From JBDHWG01 sp046328505 (GTDB lineage: Bacteria; Chloroflexota; Anaerolineae; Epilineales; JAHCIE01): 64,000 nucleotides of DNA. The notes below the pieces were generated by a model. The model was not told the DNA's origin. It searched no databases and saw only the letters and a list, made by a program, of their open reading frames with translations. Within the stretch, counting starts at the first letter, position 1. Every line of letters begins with the position of its first letter. A program made the translations under genes and the position numbers. The DNA is taken from assembly GCA_046328505.1 (NCBI GenBank), contig JAXLWL010000005.1:682001-746000 (forward strand), in the 5' to 3' direction. Of the stretch, positions 48,330-57,452 are shown piece by piece.

Positions 48330-48346
48330 CTCTCGTACAACCGGTC

Positions 48347-48706
48347 TCATGTCGCGACGACGAAGGCGATGGCGTGTTCGTGAGTGTGGCTGAGGCTGAG
48401 GGCGAAGTGTCGCAGACCCAGCTCGGCTGCGCGTGCCGCCGCCGGGCCGTGAAGAATGACGAAGGGCGCGCCGCGCTCATCTCGGCCAATCTCGATATCG
48501 CGCCAGGCGAACGTGCCAACGCCGGTGCCGAGCGCCTTGGCGACGGCCTCCTTAGCGGCAAAGCGCGCCGCCAGGCGCGGCGGATTGTCACCGAGGGTTG
48601 CGCGCTCCTGGGACGTGAACACGCGGTTCAGGAATCGCTCCCCAAAGCGGTCGATCGAGCGCGCCACGCGGTTCACCTCGATCAGGTCCACGCCCGTCGC
48701 CAACAC
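48347..48706 (-). CDS. acpS: Holo-ACP synthase
   Basis: This 119-residue enzyme has GVDLIEVNRV at the N-terminus and RFAAKEAVAKALGTG. The conserved acidic residues Asp (in GVDLIE) and Glu (in AAKEA) coordinate Mg and CoA. It transfers 4'-phosphopantetheine from CoA to acyl carrier protein. The stop of the upstream ugd gene is 3 nt away, so the two may share a transcript. Confidence 0.93.
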   Translation of the reverse strand: MLATGVDLIEVNRVARSIDRFGERFLNRVFTSQERATLGDNPPRLAARFAAKEAVAKALGTGVGTFAWRDIEIGRDERGAPFVILHGPAAARAAELGLRHFALSLSHTHEHAIAFVVAT

Positions 48707-48708
48707 GG

Positions 48709-50070
48709 CTAGGCGACCGGTGTCTGAATAATGACGGGGTGAGCCTCCGTCTCATCGTGCGACTCGTCGCCGTGCCCGCGGCCAATCCCGCGATAGACGA
48801 AACCGAACGAGTGCATCTTCGCCGGGTCGTAGATGTTGCGGCCGTCGATAAGGATGGGACGGCGCATCACGCTCTTGAGCCGCGGCATGTCGAGTTGCTT
48901 GAACTCGTTCCACTCTGTCACCACGACCACGGCGTCGCAGTCGCGCGCCGCCTCGTACGCGTCCTCGAACAGCGCCACGTCCTGGAGGAAGCGCTGGGCG
49001 TTCTTCATCGCCACAGGATCATACGCGCGCACATTCACCCCTTCGTTCTGCAGCAGGTGAATAATCTCGACCGACGGCGCCTCGCGCATGTCATCGGTGT
49101 TGGGCTTGAAGGACAGGCCTAGCACGCACACGGTCGCGCCGTTGAGCTTGCCGAGGAGCTGGCGCAGGCGCTGGATGACGCGCCGCCGCATCGTGCGGTT
49201 GATTTCGATGACGCCGCGCAGCAGTTGCGGGTGTGCGCCGTAGGCGGAGGCCATGTACTCTAGCGCCTTGACGTCCTTGGGGAAGCACGAGCCACCCCAG
49301 CCGATGCCGGCGTCGAGGAAGGCGCGCCCGATGCGCTTGTCGTACCCCATCCCCGTCGCGACTTCCTTGATGTCGGCGCCAAGCTGCTCGCAGATGGTGG
49401 CGATCTCATTGATGAACGAGATACGCGCCGCCAGGTAGGCGTTGGAAGGTTTCGATCATCTCCGCCGTGCGCTGATCGGTAATCATGATCGGGGCGCGGA
49501 GGGGCAGGTAGAGCTGCGCCACCAGCTCGGCGGCGTCGCGGTCGGCGGAGCCGAGGACGACGGGTCGGGGCTGGCGGCAGTCCCAGACCGCCGTGCCTTC
49601 GCGCGTGAACTCCGGGTTGGAGACGACGGCGAAGGGGATGTCGCCCTTGACGTGACCGCGTACGACGTCGTGGACGAAGTCGCCGCGCCAATCGGGACGG
49701 TGCTGCGGTTGATGACGATGAGGGGCTTGCGCATCACCTGGGCGATGCCGACGGCGGCGCTGCGCACGTACTTGAGGTCCGCCTCGCCGCCCGCGCCGGA
49801 GGGTGTATCGACGCAGATGAAGACGAAGTCGGAGCCGGGCACGCTCTCTTCGTAGGACGTCGTGAAGGAGAGACGGCCGGACGCGACGTTCCGCCGCACC
49901 AGCTCCTCGACGCCCGGCTCGTAGATGGGCATGATGCCGTTGCGCAGCATCTCGATCTTATTCGGGTCGATGTCTACGCACGTGACGTTGTTGCCCAAAT
50001 CCGCCAGACATGTGCCGGTCACGAGGCCGACGTACCCTGTCCCGATGACGGAGATGTTTTTCATAAGCAT
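48709..50070 (-). pseudogene. ugd: UDP-glucose 6-dehydrogenase with two frameshifts
   Basis: The protein is encoded in three consecutive frames. The first part (from 50070, NISVIGTGYVGLVTGTCL) runs to RSTVPIG at about 49690. The second runs from there (DFVHDVVRG to AEMIE) to about 49447. The third (NAYLAARISFINEIA, GWGGSCFPKDVKALEY with catalytic Cys) runs to 48709. Each break can be explained by a small indel: a G lost in a GCGGG-type run near 49690, and 1 or 2 bases near 49447. All catalytic blocks are present, so either the gene is a recent pseudogene or the assembly has base errors. The enzyme would make UDP-glucuronate for surface glycans. Confidence 0.8.
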
Positions 50071-50183
50071 TCACTTCCTTCTGTGCCAAGCGGCTACCAG
50101 CGTCGCCGACGCTTGAGAGCCACAACTGTATGTAACCGAACGTAATGTGTCAAATCGTCGCCGTGACGTGTCAGGCCGGGCGG

Positions 50184-50249
50184 AGTCTATATGACCCTTG
50201 GGTCACCCGTAAGTATGAAAATGTCATGCTGAGCGGAGCGAAGCATCCC
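50184..50249 (+). repeat. Dispersed repeat family B, copy 2
   Basis: These 66 nt match 22645-22710 with roughly a dozen differences. The rest of the 50071-50385 gap is gene-free and holds a degenerate continuation with CTGCGCTCAGGGCGAC and AGCGAAGCATCCC-type segments up to about 50355. Confidence 0.65.
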
Positions 50250-50385
50250 GGTGCCGTTGGTGGCCCTTCGCTGCGCTCAGGGCGACAGCCGCGCTTTTTT
50301 CATCTCAGCGAAGCATCCCCACGCTTTGGGAGCCTTTCGCCATGCTCAGGGCGACGCTTCTAGGCGCGATTCCGAATCACTCAAC

Positions 50386-51774
50386 TCACGCTTCGGCGGC
50401 TGCCACCGTCGGCGTCGGCCCCGGAATTGCGGCCGCCGCCGCGACCGTCCGGGCGACGCGCTGGCCGATCTCAACGGCGAAGTTCGTTCCACGGTCCCAC
50501 GGATAGACCTGGCTCATGCTCGCCCAGAACAGCCCCGGCAGAGGCGTCTTCAGCGGGGGTATGTTGCGCGAGTGATTCACGGTGACGATGGGCTGGGCGT
50601 AAGGCTCGCGGTGCAGCCAGGTCGCCCGCACCCAGGAGGCATCGAACGCCGGGTTGACGCGCTTCAGGGCCGGCAAGAACCGTTGCAAGAGCTCGTCCTG
50701 GCTGAGCCGGAAGTACTCGTGGGAGGGGTCCAGGTAGTCGCCGCAATAAATGAGGTGGTCGCCCCCGTACCGCGCCGGCTCAATGAAATTCGTGTGCTCG
50801 ACCAGCGCCAGGAACGGGAACTGGTCTTTGGGCATGTTCACCCAGTACAGGCCGCCCGTGAGCGGCTTGCGGAGTGCGATGGTCATGACCACCGCCCCCA
50901 TCGAGCGCAGCGTCCTGAGCTTGCCCAGGTACTCCGGCGGCAGCGACGGGACGAGGCGGTTGAGCAGGCCCGGCGAGCCGGTCACAACGACGCCATCGTA
51001 TGTCGCCCCCGGCGCGGTCGCGTCGGTCGCGGGCGCGATGACCTGCCAGCGACCGTCGGGCAATGGGTTCAACGCCTCGATGGGCGTGCCGAGAGTCACC
51101 GCGACGCCCGCCCGCCGAACGTGGGCCAGGAGCGCGTCGGTGAAGCCCTGGAAGCCGCCGACGAAGTAGCCGAGCTTGAAGCTGCGCGTCTTGAAGCGCG
51201 CCCACAGCCACGCCATGTTGACTTCCTCGGCATACGGCCCGAACTTCCCTTCGAGCAGCGGATGGATGAGCGTCTGGTAGACGGTGTCGCCCATCGCCTT
51301 CCGTGTCCACTCCGCGGCCGTCGTTTGCTCCAGGGGCTGCCAGTCGCGCACGCCATACTTGAGGTAGGCGATGGCGGCGCCGAATCGCGCTCGGTCGGCT
51401 ACCGGCAGCGCCGGAAAGCGCATCACGGGTAGCGGGCCGTCCAGCGCGTAGCCCTTGCCCTCCCACCACTGCGCCGTGACGGGCGCGCGAAAGAAGGTCC
51501 TGTCGGCGTACCCGATCTCCTTCGAGAGGTCGAGAATAGCCTTGTCGGTCTGGAAGATATGATGGTAGAAGCGCTCCAGCGGCCACTCCCACGTCGAGTC
51601 GCGGAAGCCCGACGCCAGCCCGCCCGCCTGCGGCGCCGCTTCGTACACGGTGACGCGGTAGCCGGCCTTCGTGAGATCGTTGGCGGCGGCCAGGCCGGCG
51701 ATGCCTGCGCCGATGATGGCGATCCGCAGAGGACGACCGTTTGTTTCACGACTTGCGTTTGTCAGCTCAATCAT
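50386..51774 (-). CDS. FAD-dependent amine-oxidase-fold protein
   Basis: This 462-residue protein has a dinucleotide-binding IAIIGAGIAGLAAANDLTKAG at the N-terminus, then EAAPQAGGLA. A GGFQGFTDALLAHVRRAGV segment and a C-terminal FAD-binding LPGLFWASMSQVYPWDRGTNFAVEIGQRVA also occur. It belongs to the protoporphyrinogen oxidase/UDP-galactopyranose-mutase/phytoene-desaturase-like superfamily. In this setting, next to ugd and a flippase-like gene, a sugar or lipid oxidoreductase is likely, but the substrate is open. Confidence 0.8.
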   Translation of the reverse strand: MIELTNASRETNGRPLRIAIIGAGIAGLAAANDLTKAGYRVTVYEAAPQAGGLASGFRDSTWEWPLERFYHHIFQTDKAILDLSKEIGYADRTFFRAPVTAQWWEGKGYALDGPLPVMRFPALPVADRARFGAAIAYLKYGVRDWQPLEQTTAAEWTRKAMGDTVYQTLIHPLLEGKFGPYAEEVNMAWLWARFKTRSFKLGYFVGGFQGFTDALLAHVRRAGVAVTLGTPIEALNPLPDGRWQVIAPATDATAPGATYDGVVVTGSPGLLNRLVPSLPPEYLGKLRTLRSMGAVVMTIALRKPLTGGLYWVNMPKDQFPFLALVEHTNFIEPARYGGDHLIYCGDYLDPSHEYFRLSQDELLQRFLPALKRVNPAFDASWVRATWLHREPYAQPIVTVNHSRNIPPLKTPLPGLFWASMSQVYPWDRGTNFAVEIGQRVARTVAAAAAIPGPTPTVAAAEA

Positions 51775-51827
51775 TGACTACCCCAGGCGACTTAGAATAA
51801 ACATTACAGGCGTTCAAGTGAACGTCA

Positions 51828-52880
51828 CTATCCCCCGCTGCTCGTCGACTGCGCCGCGAGGGGAGACTCGCTCTCCTGCGCCAGCTCCTCTTGCACCCCT
51901 TGCCACGAGAGATGCGCCCGCCACATGAAGAAGATACCCAACAGCGTGATGGGCAGCCACAGGGCCGCGTGCAGCACGAGGGTGTATGCCGTCGCGACCT
52001 CCGGGTCCACCCCGGCGTTCTTGAGAATCTCGATCCCCGGCGCGTCGAACGTGCCGACATAGCCGGGCGCGGCCGGAATCGTCGTGAACAGGTTGACGAT
52101 GCCGTTCATGAGCATCAGTACAAAGAAGCTGACGCTGAACGGGAAGGCGTGCATGACGAACCAGTACTTGAGCGTTTCGAGCAGCCAGATGACGATGGAC
52201 GTGCCGAAGATGATAGCCACATCGCGTCCGCTCCGCAGCGATGACAGGCCGCCCATGAAGCGGTCGAGGCTATCGCTGACCGCGCCGCGAAAGCGGTTCG
52301 GCACGAAGCGCTCGACGACGAGAGTGTAGAGCCACATGGCGCGGTGCGGCGCGCTCGCGAGGTAGAGGAAGAGCACCAGGCCGATCAGGAAGAGAATGGT
52401 GAACAAGATGACGAAACGCCGCATCGTGTCGCTAACATTGAAGAACGGCAGCGTCAGGAAGACGAACACGAGCATGGTCAGGCCGTCGAACAGCCGCTCG
52501 ATCAGCACAGTCGCCAGGCTGCCGCTCATGGGCACGCCGTCGCTTCGCCGCAACACATACGACCGCAGAATCTCGCCGGCGCGGGCCGGGTATATGTTGT
52601 TGCCCATGTAGCCGATGACGACCATGGGAAACAGGCGGGGAACGGGGATCGATTTCATCGGGCGCAGCATGTAGTGCCACCGCCACGTGCGCGCGACCAC
52701 GGCCAGGAAGTAGACGGCGATGCCGGGGACCAGCCACCAGTAATCCGCATTGCGCAGGGCGACGAGCACTTCGTCTAGTTTTTGGCCCCGCAGCGCGATG
52801 TACAGGAAGAACGCGCTAACTGCTATTCCCAACCAGAAACGCCAACTTCTCACCATGTCCTCCGGGCGGAGGCCTATCAT
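51828..52880 (-). CDS. AglD/LPG-synthase-like membrane protein (UPF0104)
   Basis: This 350-residue integral membrane protein has about eight transmembrane segments and matches the lysylphosphatidylglycerol synthase transmembrane region (UPF0104/AglD). RTWRWHYMLRP and YMGNNIYPARAGEILRSYVLR are the family's signature blocks near residues 65-110. No catalytic tRNA-dependent domain is attached. Relatives are proposed to move or modify lipid-linked intermediates. The 53-nt gap to the amine-oxidase gene supports cotranscription. Confidence 0.82.
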   Translation of the reverse strand: MIGLRPEDMVRSWRFWLGIAVSAFFLYIALRGQKLDEVLVALRNADYWWLVPGIAVYFLAVVARTWRWHYMLRPMKSIPVPRLFPMVVIGYMGNNIYPARAGEILRSYVLRRSDGVPMSGSLATVLIERLFDGLTMLVFVFLTLPFFNVSDTMRRFVILFTILFLIGLVLFLYLASAPHRAMWLYTLVVERFVPNRFRGAVSDSLDRFMGGLSSLRSGRDVAIIFGTSIVIWLLETLKYWFVMHAFPFSVSFFVLMLMNGIVNLFTTIPAAPGYVGTFDAPGIEILKNAGVDPEVATAYTLVLHAALWLPITLLGIFFMWRAHLSWQGVQEELAQESESPLAAQSTSSGG

Positions 52881-53039
52881 GCATCCTTTGGCCTGCCGCC
52901 AGCCACCATAACGCGTAACTCAAGAATTATATCCGCCGCGCCCCCGTTTTCCCAAACTTCGGTATCGCTGCAATTTGACCGCCGCGCCTGAAATCCGTAG
53001 ATTAGCTTTGATATCGAGGACGGAGTGTAAGGAGGCGCG

Positions 53040-54380
53040 GTGTCATCCTGCCCACTACCGGTCGCCGACGGGCCGACCGGCTTGAAAATTCTGCGCGGCC
53101 TTGCGCGGGACCGCTCGCTCTTAACGGCCCTGGCCCTGATGCATGCCCACGTCGGCAATGTTTTTCAAATCACTATGCCTCGCTTCCAGCCCGCCGTCGT
53201 GATCGGCCGCGAAGCCGCCCACCAGGTCCTCGTCACCGACCGCGACAAGCTGCAGTGGCGGAGCGAGACCGACCCCGTGACCCGGCTCCTGCGGCGCGGT
53301 GTCCTCGTCGTGGACGGCGCGGAGCATGACCGGCTGCGCGCCACAATGGAGCCGACTCTGCTGCGTCCCCAGTCGCTACGCCACGTCGAAGCCATGTGGC
53401 GTTACACCGACCAGGTGACAGAGGCGTGGGTCTCGGGCGAGCGCCGCGATATGCTTGTCGAGATGCGCAAGATCGCGCTGCTCATTCTCGTCGGCACGCT
53501 GTTCCGCGTGGACTTCACGCCCGACATGGATCGCCTGTGGCCGACCATTATGCGCATCCTGTCGTACATCTCGCCCGGCCCATGGATCATGTGGGCGGAT
53601 ATGCCGCGCCCGCAATACCGCCGCGCCAAGCGCGAGATGGACGATTACCTCTACGGGATCATTCGCAAGCGCCGCGCCGAGCTTGCCGCCAGTGGCGAAG
53701 CGCCGGATGCGGGCGATCTCCTGGGGCAGCTCATCGTTGCGCCCGACATGACCGACGACCTCATCCGCGACCAACTGCTGACCATGCTCATCGCGGGCCA
53801 CGACACGAGCACCGCCTTCCTGGCCTGGGCGCTGTATCTGCTGGGTAGCCACCCGGACGTGATGGACAAGGTCGTCGCCGAGGTGGACGCGGTGCTGGGG
53901 ACCAGCGATACGCCGCCGACCGCTGAGCAGCTCGCCCAGATGGACTATACCGACCAGGTCAATAAAGAAACGCTCCGAATGTACCCGCCCATTCATGTTG
54001 GCAACCGCAAAGCGCGAGAAGACTTCCAGATTCACGGCTACGATATCCCGCAGCATACGCGCGTCATGTACTCCATCTACCTGACGCACCGCGAGCAGGC
54101 GGAGTGGCCGGAGCCCGAGCGCTTCTGTCCGGCGCGCTTCGACCCGCACGAGCGGCGGCCGCCCTTCTCCTACGTCCCGTTCGGCGGCGGGCCGCGCAAC
54201 TGCATCGGCGCGATCTTTGCGCAGATCGAAGGCAAGGTGGTCCTGGGCCGGCTCCTCCAGAAGTTCAACTTCGAGCTGCTTAACGGCGCGCAGATCAAGC
54301 CGTACATGGGAGCGACGCTTGAGCCACGGCCGGGCGTGATGATGCGCGTGACTCGACGGGAGCGGCCGCATGCTGATTAA
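53040..54380 (+). CDS. Cytochrome P450
   Basis: This 446-residue P450 starts at GTG 53040 after AAGGAGG. It has HDRLR (96-100), I-helix AGHDTS (252-257), the ExxR motif in KETLRMYPP (310-313) and the haem-Cys loop FGGGPRNCIG with C388. It overlaps the next gene (CrtQ-like glycosyltransferase) by 11 nt, which precedes a lycopene cyclase. A carotenoid hydroxylase role, as for CYP175A1 of Thermus, is inferred from this context. The redox partner is not in the window. Confidence 0.93.
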   Translation: MSSCPLPVADGPTGLKILRGLARDRSLLTALALMHAHVGNVFQITMPRFQPAVVIGREAAHQVLVTDRDKLQWRSETDPVTRLLRRGVLVVDGAEHDRLRATMEPTLLRPQSLRHVEAMWRYTDQVTEAWVSGERRDMLVEMRKIALLILVGTLFRVDFTPDMDRLWPTIMRILSYISPGPWIMWADMPRPQYRRAKREMDDYLYGIIRKRRAELAASGEAPDAGDLLGQLIVAPDMTDDLIRDQLLTMLIAGHDTSTAFLAWALYLLGSHPDVMDKVVAEVDAVLGTSDTPPTAEQLAQMDYTDQVNKETLRMYPPIHVGNRKAREDFQIHGYDIPQHTRVMYSIYLTHREQAEWPEPERFCPARFDPHERRPPFSYVPFGGGPRNCIGAIFAQIEGKVVLGRLLQKFNFELLNGAQIKPYMGATLEPRPGVMMRVTRRERPHAD

Positions 54381-55449
54381 CTGGCGGCAGAACGCCGCGA
54401 TGGGCCTGTTCGCCATCCCGCTCGGCCTCCGCGCGCGGCGGGTCTACGATGGCCTGCCCCGCCTCGCCTGGTCGGTGATCGATGGGCCATTTCCCTCGCT
54501 CTCGATTATCGTCCCGGCGCGCAACGAGTCGGTCAATCTGCGCCGCCTGTTGCCGACGTTGATCGCGCTGGAGTATCCCGGCGAGGTCGAGATCATCGTC
54601 GTGGACGATGGCTCCAGCGACGATACCGGCGACGTCGCGCGCTCGTTCGGCGCGCGCGTCATTCGCCTCGATGCGCTGCCCTTCGGCTGGCTCGGCAAGC
54701 CCCACGCCTGCCACAAGGGCGCGATGGCTGCGCGCGGCGAGTGGCTCCTGTTCACCGACGCCGATACGGCCCACGCGCCGGACGGGCCGGCCCAGGCGGT
54801 CCGCACCGCGATGGAGCGCGGGTGGGATGGCCTGAGCCTTTTCCTCGACCAGCAATCCTTCGGCCTGCTTGACCGGCTCACGCTCGACGTGGCCTACGCC
54901 GGCCTGTTCGCCGGGCTACGGCGCGACGCCGGCATGCTCAACGGGCAGTACATTCTCCTGCGTCGAGAGGTGTACGAAAGGACGGGCGGGTTTGGCAGCG
55001 TCAAAGGTGAGATGATCGAGGACGTCGCGCTCGGCGCTGTGCTACGTGACGGGGGCTACCAGGCGCCGATCCTGCGCGGCGAGAACGCGGCGAAGGTGTA
55101 CATGTACGCCGACACGCGGCAGATGTGGCACGGCATGGCGCGTCTCGCCTCTGGCTCGATGCAGCATATTGGCCTGCGCAGCCTCATCACGATGCTGTTC
55201 GTGACCGCCCAGGTGACGCCCCTGATGACCGTGCTCGGCGTGCTAACCGGCAAGATTCACCCGCGCTGGCTGCTTCTCGCGTGGGGCGCGGCGTCACTGG
55301 GAATGCTGCCGTGGATGCAGCGCAGTGGGCGTCCGTGGCTTGCATTGCTAGGGCCGGTCGGCGGCGGGATAGTGTTCGCCGCCTCGCTCTGGGGCATTGC
55401 CCGCAAGACTCTCGGCAACGGTATCCACTGGCGCGGCCGAAGGGTATAG
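54370..55449 (+). CDS. Membrane-associated GT2 glycosyltransferase (CrtQ-like)
   Basis: This 359-residue GT-A protein has SIIVPARNESVNLRRLLPTL, VVDDGSSDDTGDVA, the metal-binding FTDADTAHAP and MIEDVALGAVLRDGG. Two or three membrane helices follow in the last 100 residues. This layout matches CrtQ/hopanoid-type glycosyltransferases that act on carotenoid or apocarotenoid acids. It starts within the P450 gene and lies 57 nt before the lycopene cyclase. Sugar and acceptor are inferred from context only. Confidence 0.82.
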   Translation: MLINWRQNAAMGLFAIPLGLRARRVYDGLPRLAWSVIDGPFPSLSIIVPARNESVNLRRLLPTLIALEYPGEVEIIVVDDGSSDDTGDVARSFGARVIRLDALPFGWLGKPHACHKGAMAARGEWLLFTDADTAHAPDGPAQAVRTAMERGWDGLSLFLDQQSFGLLDRLTLDVAYAGLFAGLRRDAGMLNGQYILLRREVYERTGGFGSVKGEMIEDVALGAVLRDGGYQAPILRGENAAKVYMYADTRQMWHGMARLASGSMQHIGLRSLITMLFVTAQVTPLMTVLGVLTGKIHPRWLLLAWGAASLGMLPWMQRSGRPWLALLGPVGGGIVFAASLWGIARKTLGNGIHWRGRRV

Positions 55450-55506
55450 TGGGTATCTCGCGATGACGGATTCAGGTTGCAGGATTCAAGCAGCAAAGGC
55501 CTAAGA

Positions 55507-56319
55507 ATGACGTATTTCATGTTCCTGGTGCGTTTCGTGCTCTTCCCCGCGGCAATTCTCGCCATCGTCGCAGTCGTTGACGGTCGGCGCGGCAAGACCA
55601 TGCCGCCTAGCCTGCGCAACTGGCCCATTTGGGCGGCGACGCTGCTTCATATCATCCTGGCCGTGGTGTACACGACGCCGTGGGACAATTATCTCGTCGC
55701 GACCGGCGTCTGGGTGTACGACCCGCGGCTGGTCATCGGCATCACGCTGGGCTGGGTGCCACTCGAGGAATATACCTTCTTTGTCGTCCAGACGATCCTG
55801 GCCGGGCTATGGCTGCTGTTTCTGATGCGCCATCTTCCGCTGCCGCGCCAGATGGCGCCTCTGCGTTCGTCGTGGCGCTACGCCCCGCTGCCAGTTATCG
55901 GTGTGGTGTGGCTCGCCAGCGTCATCATCCTGGCCGTGGGCTGGGCGCCGGGAACGTACCTCGCCCTCATCCTCGCGTGGGCCTTGCCGCCCATCGCCCT
56001 GCAGGTTGGCTTCGGCGGTGACATTCTGCGCCGCTACGGCCGGCTGACTGTCGTGTCCATCGCCTCGCTGACGCTGTACCTAGCCGCCGTCGATTCGATC
56101 GCGATCGGCGGCGGAACGTGGACGATTGCCCCGGCCACGTCGCTGCCCCTGCTCATCGGCGGCGTCCTGCCGGTCGAGGAGTTCGCCTTCTTTCTCGTCA
56201 CGAACACGCTTATCACGTTCGGCTCGATCCTGGTCATGTCTCACGAGGGCGGTGAGCGTCTGCGCGAGATTCGCCACCGCCTGTCCTTCCGCAAATCCGT
56301 GCCGCAGGTCAACGAGTGA
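55507..56319 (+). CDS. Lycopene cyclase, fused CrtYc-CrtYd type
   Basis: This 270-residue, seven-helix membrane protein contains two copies of the lycopene cyclase domain. The first has PWDNYLVATGVWVYDPR and LGWVPLEEYTFFVVQT; the second has GGVLPVEEFAFFLVTNTLI. The P(L/V)EE(Y/F)xFF motif is the signature of the heterodimeric bacterial/fungal CrtYc/CrtYd class. The start at 55507 was chosen over an upstream in-frame ATG because the new frame begins with the first membrane helix. It cyclises lycopene to beta- or gamma-carotene. The stop overlaps plsY by 4 nt. Confidence 0.88.
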   Translation: MTYFMFLVRFVLFPAAILAIVAVVDGRRGKTMPPSLRNWPIWAATLLHIILAVVYTTPWDNYLVATGVWVYDPRLVIGITLGWVPLEEYTFFVVQTILAGLWLLFLMRHLPLPRQMAPLRSSWRYAPLPVIGVVWLASVIILAVGWAPGTYLALILAWALPPIALQVGFGGDILRRYGRLTVVSIASLTLYLAAVDSIAIGGGTWTIAPATSLPLLIGGVLPVEEFAFFLVTNTLITFGSILVMSHEGGERLREIRHRLSFRKSVPQVNE

Positions 56320-56906
56320 ACCCTAGCACGCCGTTCTGGTTCGCCGTCGCGTTCCTGTCTGGCGCGCTTCCCCTGTCCTACTGGCTGGGGCGCGTCGCGC
56401 TGCACGTCGACATCCGCGACTACGGCGACGGCAACCCCGGCGCGACGAACGTTTTTAAGGCCGGCGGCGGGGCGTGGGGTATGACCGCGATTCTGCTGGA
56501 CGGCTTCAAGGGGGCGATCCCGCTGTGGCTGGCGATGGGAATTGGTGGCATCTCGGGCTGGGACCTGACGGCCGTCGCCCTCGCCCCCATCCTGGGGCAT
56601 TGCTACACGCCCTTTCTGCGCTTCCAGGGCGGCAAGGCTATCACCGTCTCGTTTGGCGTCTGGCTGGCCCTCACGACGTGGCTCGCCCCCATCACGCTAG
56701 GGGTGGCGCTTACGTTCTGGGTGCTGGTGCTGAAGGTCGAGGCATGGGCGATTACCCTGGGGATGCTGACACTGCTCGCCGTGCTGCTGTTCACCCATGC
56801 CGCTCCCTGGCTGCTCGGCGTGTGGCTCGGGAACTTCCTCATCCTCGTCTGGCGCCACCGCCGCGAGTTCCGTCGTCCCCGCTCCGCCCCTCCGACACAG
56901 GCGTGA
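56316..56906 (+). CDS. plsY: Acyl-phosphate:glycerol-3-phosphate acyltransferase
   Basis: This 196-residue membrane enzyme starts at a GTG that overlaps the previous stop (GTGA). The PlsY motifs are present: SYWLGR, GDGNPGATNVFKAGG, GHCYTPFLRFQGGKAI and several hydrophobic helices. It transfers an acyl group from acyl phosphate to glycerol 3-phosphate, the first step of phospholipid synthesis. Its coupling to the carotenoid genes is unusual but gives all four products a membrane-lipid theme. Confidence 0.92.
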   Translation: MNPSTPFWFAVAFLSGALPLSYWLGRVALHVDIRDYGDGNPGATNVFKAGGGAWGMTAILLDGFKGAIPLWLAMGIGGISGWDLTAVALAPILGHCYTPFLRFQGGKAITVSFGVWLALTTWLAPITLGVALTFWVLVLKVEAWAITLGMLTLLAVLLFTHAAPWLLGVWLGNFLILVWRHRREFRRPRSAPPTQA

Positions 56907-56968
56907 GACTTCAGGCGCCGGACCAGGGAAGCCAACTGGCTCGCCTCTAGACGATTCCAAGATCGCTG

Positions 56969-57415
56969 TTACCTCGAAAAGAAATGCCGCACACGGCGTG
57001 TGAACAGGTAGGCAACGATTAGGGCGACGATCGGGATACCTACCACCGCCCTAAGCTGCATACCCATGAACGCGCTTACCACATCACTCGCGATGTTCAC
57101 AATCAGCACTGCCAGCGCGAGAATATACCCCCATCGCCTGCCGGTCCAGAGACCAAGCGCGCAGCACGCGCACAGGATAGATACGCCGGCAAACAGAGCT
57201 GTGGCCCATACGCCCAGGCCGGCCAGAGCTTCGCGGCCCTGTGGGTTGAGACGCCACATTGGCTCTAGTATGCTACCGGGGACGAGAAGCGACATCGCAG
57301 CGACAAAGGCGATCACCGTCCCAAATATGAAGAAGACGCTGAGAGCTGTGATCCCCGCCGGCCTCGATATATGCTCATCACCTGGTCGAGATTCTGAGGA
57401 TTGCGCCGTTCCCAC
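56969..57415 (-). CDS. Small four-helix membrane protein
   Basis: This 148-residue protein has four hydrophobic stretches (about 22-45, 65-90, 95-115 and 120-140) and a basic C-terminus (TRRVRHFFSR). No family is recognised. It lies 62 nt beyond the convergent plsY gene and 37 nt downstream of the EamA gene's stop on the same strand, so it may be cotranscribed with that gene. Confidence 0.55.
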   Translation of the reverse strand: MGTAQSSESRPGDEHISRPAGITALSVFFIFGTVIAFVAAMSLLVPGSILEPMWRLNPQGREALAGLGVWATALFAGVSILCACCALGLWTGRRWGYILALAVLIVNIASDVVSAFMGMQLRAVVGIPIVALIVAYLFTRRVRHFFSR

Positions 57416-57452
57416 CCTGCCCTCCGCTTTGTTCTAGCCGGCGGCCGTCGAA

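Noticed and set aside
49260..49691. A separate Arg-rich protein over the middle of ugd
   Set aside because: It is a shadow frame; the adjacent frame gives the expected UDP-glucose dehydrogenase sequence.
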